Below, one piece after another: positions 58,999-64,000 of a stretch of 64,000 nt of DNA. The DNA is taken from the NCBI RefSeq assembly GCF_013618635.1, contig NZ_JABLSJ010000004.1, positions 327,024 through 391,023 of the forward strand, given 5' to 3'. Positions within the stretch are counted from its first letter, which is position 1. The number at the start of each line of letters is the position of its first letter. Origin of the DNA: Thalassobacillus sp. CUG 92003. Its GTDB lineage: Bacteria > Bacillota > Bacilli > Bacillales > Halobacillaceae. Under the pieces are notes generated by a model that saw only the letters and a list, made by a program, of their open reading frames with translations, searched no databases and was not told where the DNA came from. A program made the translations under genes and the position numbers.

Positions 58999-59465
58999 GT
59001 ACGTGTACTTCCTTTCTTTCGATCATCAGCAAATGTAGCGATCATAATTATCGCGACCCCTACGACAAGTGAAGAGTCCGCAACATTAAATATGGGAAAA
59101 TCGTAACGAAACAAAATGAAATCAAAAAAATCGACGACTTCTCTCCGGAACAACCGGTCGATAAAATTACCAATGGCACCAGCCAGAATTAACCCTAATG
59201 CTAAGCCGGTCCACGGACTTTTTTTAGCGTATTGCTGTAAATAATAGAGGACAAAGAAGATAACGATCACTGTGATGATATAAAAGAACCACATCTGACC
59301 TTGAAGTATCCCCCATGCAGCTCCCTTATTACGGTGCGAGGTTAAGTAAAAAAAACCTTCGATGATTCTCATGCTTTGACCAAGTTCCATGTACGTTACA
59401 ACCAGCCACTTCGTCCATTGATCAACCACTATGATAATTAAGGCCAAAACATAATACCAAATCAT
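58995..59465 (-). CDS. lspA: Lipoprotein signal peptidase (signal peptidase II)
   Basis: 156 residues with four membrane segments. The catalytic aspartates are in GNFIDRL and NVADSS, and DQWTKWL near the N-terminus is the usual family motif. It cleaves signal peptides of diacylglyceryl-modified lipoproteins in the membrane. The ATG at 59463-59465 follows GTGGAGG. In B. subtilis ileS and ylyA lie upstream; here divIVA is the next gene. Confidence 0.97.
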   Translation of the reverse strand: MIWYYVLALIIIVVDQWTKWLVVTYMELGQSMRIIEGFFYLTSHRNKGAAWGILQGQMWFFYIITVIVIFFVLYYLQQYAKKSPWTGLALGLILAGAIGNFIDRLFRREVVDFFDFILFRYDFPIFNVADSSLVVGVAIIMIATFADDRKKGSTRT

Positions 59466-59569
59466 ATCGATCCTCCACAATCATTTTCATAATGCATTGT
59501 ACCATAATTTATGTGCGCCCGCCTGCTAAATTCCTGCAGTGGCCCCACATGGCAGAAAGAAACAGTGTT

Positions 59570-59601
59570 GTATGAATGTACAACACTGTTTCACTCAACC
59601 T
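59570..59601 (-). terminator. Terminator after divIVA
   Basis: AAACAGTGTTGTA and its perfect complement (59570-59582 with 59589-59601) form a 13-bp stem with a 6-base loop. On the minus strand it is followed by CTTTCTG. It lies in the place where ileS would begin in other Bacillus genomes. Confidence 0.75.
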
Positions 59602-59655
59602 GGTGCATCATATCCCTGCCATATACCCATAAGCGCTTGTATGTAAGAAAGACCT

Positions 59656-60174
59656 TCAGGATTGATTGTTTTCCGCTAGTTCTTGCTCGTATTCGGTCTC
59701 CTCATTGATTTCAACATCGAATAAATGATCCCAGTCATCGTTGTCGATCATATCGATTTGAGCCTCCACCAGCATACGCAAGCGGGTTTTAAAGACCTTA
59801 GCTTGTTTTTTCATCTCTTCAACTTCTAATGATATGCGTCTGGATTTCTGTAAGGCTTCATTGATAATCCGGTCGGCATTTTTTTCAGCTTCTTTAATGA
59901 TCAATTTAGATTCTTTATTAGCACTGCTTTTAACGTCCTCTGCCGTTTCCTGAGCCACTAATATCGACTTGTTCAGCGTCGTTTCAATATTGTTAAAATG
60001 ACTAAGCCGTTCGTTCAACTGCTCAGCTTTTTCTTCCATGTTCTTTTTCTCACGGATTACGGCTTCATAATCTTTAATGATCTGATCTAAAAATTCGTTC
60101 ACTTCATCTTCGTCATAACCTCTGAAACCTCGTGTGAATTCTTTATTATGAATGTCAAGTGGTGTTAAAGACAC
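59656..60174 (-). CDS. divIVA: Cell division initiation protein DivIVA
   Basis: 172 residues. The N-terminal membrane-binding region LTPLDIHNKEFTRGFRGYDEDEVNEFLDQI is typical, followed by a long coiled coil (about 30-150) and an acidic tail. DivIVA binds negatively curved membranes at poles and septa, positions MinCD and anchors the chromosome during sporulation. The start is GTG at 60172-60174 with AAGGAGGTGG upstream. Confidence 0.96.
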   Translation of the reverse strand: MSLTPLDIHNKEFTRGFRGYDEDEVNEFLDQIIKDYEAVIREKKNMEEKAEQLNERLSHFNNIETTLNKSILVAQETAEDVKSSANKESKLIIKEAEKNADRIINEALQKSRRISLEVEEMKKQAKVFKTRLRMLVEAQIDMIDNDDWDHLFDVEINEETEYEQELAENNQS

Positions 60175-60264
60175 ACTCGCCACCTCCTTGTTTTTATCGA
60201 CCCGGCATTTCTGTTGATAACTGTTTTCGACAAAAATGTGCTGAATCCTTCTCTCCGGGGTCAA

Positions 60265-61038
60265 TTATTTTAATTTTGCCGTAGTTATTTTATATTTTTC
60301 TTTTTTTGTAACCCCATGAATCTCCGTCAACTTGCTTCTGCCCTTACCTCTTAAGGAAATGATATCTCCCGCCTCCATTTGAAACGAGGGATGTTCCACC
60401 GTCCTGAAATTAACTTTCACAAGCCCTCTTTCAATATACAAAACAGCTTTATTACGAGAAATACGGTAAATTTCTTTCACTATATTGTCGAGCCTTAACG
60501 AAGATACCGTTGTATCTTGATGCATCCAATACTCATGGTTTTCATTCATGTGCTCCATCGGTACCTGAGAAAAATTCAACGTCGCTTTTTTTATGCCGGT
60601 TAAGTTCATTTTAACGAAATCACTGATTTCCGAAGCGACCACTATTTGAACTTTTCCATCACCAGCTGTCAAATCGCCCACTTTTTGACGCTTGATGCCC
60701 AAAGACATAAAGGCGCCCAGCACATCACGATGTGAGATTTGAATAAATTTTTCCGGATACTCAGCTTCAAGCAGCGTTAACGCGAAATCTTCTAATGCGA
60801 TATTTTCGTAGTATGGGGCTAAAATTGCGCGTTTTCTCTCGGTATGATCCTTTCCTCCACTCATTGACCAGACGAGATCAGGATGGTTCCCCAAGAGGGA
60901 TTGAAATATATACTGTTCCCTCGGATCTAGAAAATCACTCTGTTTTCTTTGGAATTGCCGTTCCACTTCTGTCTGCCAGGAAAGAACCTGGTCAATGAAA
61001 GGTCGTTCTTCCGCACGAAAGTGCTGATATATATCCAT
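60265..61038 (-). CDS. ylmH: S4-domain RNA-binding protein YlmH
   Basis: A 257-residue protein with a C-terminal S4 domain (about 180-245, RLDNIVKEIYRISRNKAVLYIERGLVKVN). YlmH homologues bind stalled 50S-peptidyl-tRNA complexes in ribosome quality control, a link to rqcH in this window. The ATG at 61036-61038 is preceded by a weak GGGTGG site. It lies between ylmG and divIVA, the conserved order. Confidence 0.93.
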   Translation of the reverse strand: MDIYQHFRAEERPFIDQVLSWQTEVERQFQRKQSDFLDPREQYIFQSLLGNHPDLVWSMSGGKDHTERKRAILAPYYENIALEDFALTLLEAEYPEKFIQISHRDVLGAFMSLGIKRQKVGDLTAGDGKVQIVVASEISDFVKMNLTGIKKATLNFSQVPMEHMNENHEYWMHQDTTVSSLRLDNIVKEIYRISRNKAVLYIERGLVKVNFRTVEHPSFQMEAGDIISLRGKGRSKLTEIHGVTKKEKYKITTAKLK

Positions 61039-61117
61039 TGTGTGACCACCCTGCAAAAGTAATGAAATGAAAAAGTAAAGCTGAATATACACCAGCTTTA
61101 CTTTTACCTCTCGTCCG

Positions 61118-61390
61118 TTATAAGCCTAATAGAATACGGAACAATTCTTCAAGCCCGCGCCCTGCAAATTGCAGTACCAAAATGCCGACGATCGGGGAAA
61201 TATCGATCATGCCCAACGGAGGAATGATCTTACGGAAGGGTTCGAGATAAGGCTCAGCCATTCTCGCTAAAACTTGACCAAACGATGATTCTCTTGCCCC
61301 TGGAAACCAGGACATAAGAATATAGATGATCAAAACCCAGCTATATAAGCGGAGCGCTAATGATAAGATTTCAAATAATTGGATGAGCAT
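61118..61390 (-). CDS. ylmG: YggT-family membrane protein YlmG
   Basis: 90 residues with two hydrophobic segments ([21 protein letters not shown] and [13 protein letters not shown]). The YggT motif [22 protein letters not shown] is present. It probably takes part in cell division or membrane organisation, with no proven biochemical role. It follows sepF by 3 bases. Confidence 0.94.
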   Translation of the reverse strand: MLIQLFEILSLALRLYSWVLIIYILMSWFPGARESSFGQVLARMAEPYLEPFRKIIPPLGMIDISPIVGILVLQFAGRGLEELFRILLGL

Positions 61391-61393
61391 TGT

Positions 61394-61852
61394 TTACCAC
61401 CTTTTTTCCAGGTCATCGTCCTCTGTCAAAATATCAGAAATAGATCCTGTGATTTCAATATTTTCTGGTGTACATAAAAACGTCTGTGCCCCGAGTTTCT
61501 GAATATCTCCACCTACTGCATACACGGTGCCGCTTAAAAAATCAACAATGCGTTTGGCTTGTTGATGTTCGACGCGCTGCAAATTAATGACCACTGCTTT
61601 GCGGTTCACGAGATTATCAGCGATTTCCTGGGCTTCATTATAACTCCGTGGTTCTAATAATACCATTTTGGAGGAGTTTTGAGCACTCTTCAAACTTACA
61701 ACATTTTGAGAATTGCCTTTTTGTTGTTTATTGTCTTGCTTTAAAGACGGTTCATTTCGGTATTCATTGGTTTCAAGAGCATCTTCATCATCAACATACT
61801 CGTATTCATCCTCTAATGTAAAGAACGATTTGAATTTATTTTTCATACTCAT
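61394..61852 (-). CDS. sepF: Cell division protein SepF
   Basis: 152 residues. The N-terminal amphipathic helix ([11 protein letters not shown]) binds membrane, a variable acidic linker follows, and the C-terminal SepF/DUF552 domain (about 65-150, with [22 protein letters not shown]) polymerises into rings that tether FtsZ. GAGGTG precedes the ATG. It belongs to the ylmC-ylmH-divIVA operon. Confidence 0.96.
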   Translation of the reverse strand: MSMKNKFKSFFTLEDEYEYVDDEDALETNEYRNEPSLKQDNKQQKGNSQNVVSLKSAQNSSKMVLLEPRSYNEAQEIADNLVNRKAVVINLQRVEHQQAKRIVDFLSGTVYAVGGDIQKLGAQTFLCTPENIEITGSISDILTEDDDLEKRW

Positions 61853-61872
61853 AAAGCTTCACCTCTTTTTAA

Positions 61873-62544
61873 TCAGTCGCCCACAAGACTAGAACCTATA
61901 CGGATATGAGTAGCTCCTTCTTCGATCGCAATCTGAAAATCGTTACTCATTCCCATGGATAAATAATCACAGGGCGCATGGTTTAAATGCATACTTTGAA
62001 TCTCGATCTGTAATGCTTTCAAGTTTCGGAAAATCCCCCTGAGCTTATCCTCATCTTCAATGTGAGGCGCCATGGTCATCAAACCGACTACTTTGATGTT
62101 CGGGAAATCCTCTAACGAATGGACGAAATCAACGACTTCATCCGGGGCGACCCCATGTTTGGAAGCCTCACCACTTACGTTGACCTGAACAAAACAGGCA
62201 ACGTGTTGATCAGCGCGCTTATTTATTTCTTTTGCAAGCGAGCGCCTGTCCAAAGAATGAATCATATCGACATAAGAAATGATATCTTTTACTTTGCGAG
62301 ATTGCAGCGAACCGATAAAATGCCAAAACGCTTCGCCTTCAATTGCCTGGTACTTTTCTAAAAATTCCTCCTTGCGATTTTCGCCCAAGTGGTTGACTCC
62401 AGCTGCGAGCGCTTCTTTTGCTCTATCAATGGTAACATATTTCGTAACAGCAATAATGGTAATATCACTTGGAGCCCGTCCACTCTTTTCACAAGCTTGA
62501 CGTATGCTCTGTTGAAGGGATTGTAAGTGATCTGCGACGGTCAT
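61873..62544 (-). CDS. ylmE: PLP homeostasis protein, YggS family (YlmE)
   Basis: 223 residues, an alanine-racemase-like TIM barrel. The PLP lysine is in IIAVTKYVT (Lys about 35), with HFIGSLQSRKVKD and LSMGMSNDFQIAIEEGATHIRIGS. It binds PLP without known catalysis and keeps PLP and amino acid pools balanced. It lies 20 bases before sepF in transcription order. Confidence 0.95.
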   Translation of the reverse strand: MTVADHLQSLQQSIRQACEKSGRAPSDITIIAVTKYVTIDRAKEALAAGVNHLGENRKEEFLEKYQAIEGEAFWHFIGSLQSRKVKDIISYVDMIHSLDRRSLAKEINKRADQHVACFVQVNVSGEASKHGVAPDEVVDFVHSLEDFPNIKVVGLMTMAPHIEDEDKLRGIFRNLKALQIEIQSMHLNHAPCDYLSMGMSNDFQIAIEEGATHIRIGSSLVGD

Positions 62545-62569
62545 GACCAGACTCCTTTCTCTGTAAATC

Positions 62570-63379
62570 CTAACGGCTCATACCTATAAAACCAAGCATC
62601 CGCCCTGTGCCCCCATCATCGCGACGATGGGAATAAAATAAATCAGACTGTTCATATGTACAAAGGGAAGTCATTTCAATTCGATCCTCTGGGACGCCTG
62701 CCTCTAAACAGTAAAGTTTGTTTAGCGACTTCAAGTCAAGTTGATAATGCGTTTCAGACACTTGGGAAACGACGTGACCGCGGAAATGATCGGCCACCTG
62801 ATCGACGACATTCCGATCCACGTGGTAATGACGGGCACTGATAGCTGGCCCAATCGCAACGCGTACATTCTCCACATCTGTCCCGGCCTCCTGGAATGCG
62901 TGAACCATTTCACGTGCCATTCCTTTGACTGTCCCTTTCCATCCCGCATGGGCAATGCCGATTCGTTCACCTTCGGGATCATAAAAGAACAACGGCGTAC
63001 AATCAGCATAATGAGCAGCTAACAGCACGTGTTTAACATCAGTTATCAAACCATCTACCCCAGTTACTGCCGTTTCTTGTGAATAAGCGCCCGCTCCCAT
63101 GTCTTGTTGATTCACACGCTTGATTCCTGTTCCATGGGTTTGTTGCCCGATGACCCACGTTTCAAGCGGAAAGGCTAGTTGCTCCGCCAAAAGTCTGCGG
63201 TTAGCAATCACGTCTACAGGATTATCATGGACATGAAGAGCTTGATTAAATGACTCAAGAGGTGCCTGACTCACACCTCCATTTTTCGTTGTAATCCCTG
63301 CTACGACTAATCCATTCTCGTCTTGCCATGAGGGGATCGTAAAGTATGAAGGATGACTAAGAAATAATAGTTCTGACAC
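62570..63379 (-). CDS. ylmD: Purine nucleoside phosphorylase / laccase-family protein (PgeF, YlmD)
   Basis: 269 residues. Zn ligands are seen in GQQTHGTGI, ADCTPLFF and IAHAGWKGTVKGM. Members cleave purine nucleosides by phosphorolysis; the related PgeF of Escherichia coli edits peptidoglycan precursors. The start GTG at 63377-63379 follows GAGGTGG by 5 bases; GTG codons at 63385 and 63388 lie within that site. Confidence 0.92.
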   Translation of the reverse strand: MSELLFLSHPSYFTIPSWQDENGLVVAGITTKNGGVSQAPLESFNQALHVHDNPVDVIANRRLLAEQLAFPLETWVIGQQTHGTGIKRVNQQDMGAGAYSQETAVTGVDGLITDVKHVLLAAHYADCTPLFFYDPEGERIGIAHAGWKGTVKGMAREMVHAFQEAGTDVENVRVAIGPAISARHYHVDRNVVDQVADHFRGHVVSQVSETHYQLDLKSLNKLYCLEAGVPEDRIEMTSLCTYEQSDLFYSHRRDDGGTGRMLGFIGMSR

Positions 63380-63443
63380 GGGCACCACCTCATTTTATCT
63401 TCATTTTACCACATTTATTTGCGTATTTCCCCTAGTTTCACAT

Positions 63444-63710
63444 TTATTCTGATTTAGGAGACGACAACAAAGAAGGGGACCCTTCTTTTCTGACTAAAAT
63501 AACATCCGCACCAATGTTCACAATTTGACTCCATGGTATCATGATTTCCTCATCTTTACCGAATAATCCCATCGCTTTTCCTTTTAAGGTGATGATGAGA
63601 CCCTTCAACCTGCCATGGTTCGTATCAATATCCAAATCACTGATATGGCCTAATCTTTCTCCAGTTTCCAGTGCAATGACGTCTTTAATTTGTAAGTCGG
63701 ATATTCTCAT
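63444..63710 (-). CDS. ylmC: YlmC/YmxH-family sporulation protein (PRC-barrel)
   Basis: 88 residues with a PRC-barrel fold: MRISDLQIKDVIALETGERLGHISDLDID, then GRLKGLIITLKG and EIMIPWSQIVNIGADVILVR. The family is linked to sporulation in Firmicutes, without a known activity. It begins the ylm block. In B. subtilis sigG lies further upstream; that would be just outside the window. Confidence 0.92.
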   Translation of the reverse strand: MRISDLQIKDVIALETGERLGHISDLDIDTNHGRLKGLIITLKGKAMGLFGKDEEIMIPWSQIVNIGADVILVRKEGSPSLLSSPKSE

Positions 63711-63869
63711 TTTAGCATCACTCCCTACAACAGTATATGCACCATCCTACTATGGATTGACCAACGGAAGATAAATAGCCCAAAAGTTCAAGCTGTTTTC
63801 TATGTCGAAAGGGGCAAATGTGAAACGACAAGACTTAGGCAGAATTCTGTAAGACTCGATTTCGAGATG

Positions 63870-63965
63870 TTTGTGGGCGTGTAGGGCCGCTGGGGAAGGA
63901 TTCGCTTTCCTGCGGGGGAACGGGCAAGCCTCCTCAGGCTTCGCCGAGGCCACTGAAATACTGTC
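63870..63965. repeat. GC-rich dispersed-repeat-like sequence
   Basis: The stretch contains nested hairpins (GGAAGGATTCGCTTTCC; AAGCCT/AGGCTT around CCTC; GCCTC/GAGGC) and has the composition and word pattern of the GC-rich interspersed repeats common in Bacillaceae genomes. It lies upstream of ylmC in the last 300 bases of the window, where no gene was recognised. Confidence 0.45.
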
Positions 63966-64000
63966 CTGTTTTTTGGTCTGAATAAAAAAAGAGCGATTTT

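Noticed and set aside
59466..59655. T-box leader
   Set aside because: There is only a simple terminator hairpin; no specifier loop or T-box sequence, and no tRNA synthetase gene follows.
63750..63953. 67-codon minus-strand ORF at the right edge
   Set aside because: It runs through a hairpin-rich repeat-like region and has no recognisable protein content or ribosome site.

Overview
The window comes from an endospore-forming member of the Bacillaceae (Bacillales). The evidence is gene order and content: spoVM, remA, sepF, divIVA, prkC/prpC, fapR and a PyrR-attenuated pyr operon lie in nearly the order known from Bacillus subtilis. The genus cannot be fixed from sequence alone. No rRNA or tRNA genes, CRISPR array or intact insertion sequence was seen.

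Layout from left to right. At 1-7469, read on the minus strand, are the 5' end of fapR with its own operator, then a peptidoglycan-degradation trio (LysM/GH18 hydrolase, LD-carboxypeptidase, DppA D-aminopeptidase), then recG-sdaAA-sdaAB. In B. subtilis recG directly precedes fapR, so the trio is an insertion. At 7.5-28.1 kb is a large insertion between sdaAB and fakA (yloV), which are neighbours in B. subtilis. It holds two transporters (AzgA-like purine permease, DASS-type carboxylate symporter), a cysteine-rich acidic protein, and a spore-surface-like glycan island. The island contains a sugar-nucleotide 4,6-dehydratase, a DegT aminotransferase, a NeuD-like acetyltransferase, NeuC/LegG, NeuB/LegI and NeuA/LegF, which together make a plausible CMP-legionaminic (nonulosonic) acid pathway. 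It also has two Gfo/Idh/MocA oxidoreductases, three GT-B-like putative transferases (two of them paralogues), a sulfotransferase and a divergent pair of YheC/D ATP-grasp proteins. Several of its transcription units carry sigma-K-like promoters (AC, 16-17 bp, CATANNNTA), so I infer late mother-cell expression during sporulation.

At 28.1-44.0 kb is the housekeeping block fakA-yloU | rpmB | spoVM-thiN-rpe-rsgA-prkC-prpC-rsmB-fmt-priA-coaBC-rpoZ-gmk-remA-yicC, all minus except rpmB. The genes def and rlmN, which accompany this block in B. subtilis, are missing. rqcH lies on the plus strand at 44.3-46.0 kb. At 46.1-58.1 kb is the complete pyrimidine operon pyrR-pyrP-pyrB-pyrC-carA-carB-pyrK-pyrD-pyrF-pyrE, with three PyrR-type attenuators. 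At 58.1-63.7 kb is the division/envelope block ylmC-ylmD-ylmE-sepF-ylmG-ylmH-divIVA, followed by lspA-rluD. ileS, normally between divIVA and lspA, is absent. Two palindromic repeat-like elements lie near 57.8 kb and 63.9 kb.

How it fits together: most of the window is conserved growth machinery (translation, nucleotide synthesis, signalling, division). The accessory part concentrates on the spore envelope: remodelling and recycling of peptidoglycan on the left, and a probable nonulosonic-acid-containing, perhaps sulfated, spore-surface polysaccharide in the middle.
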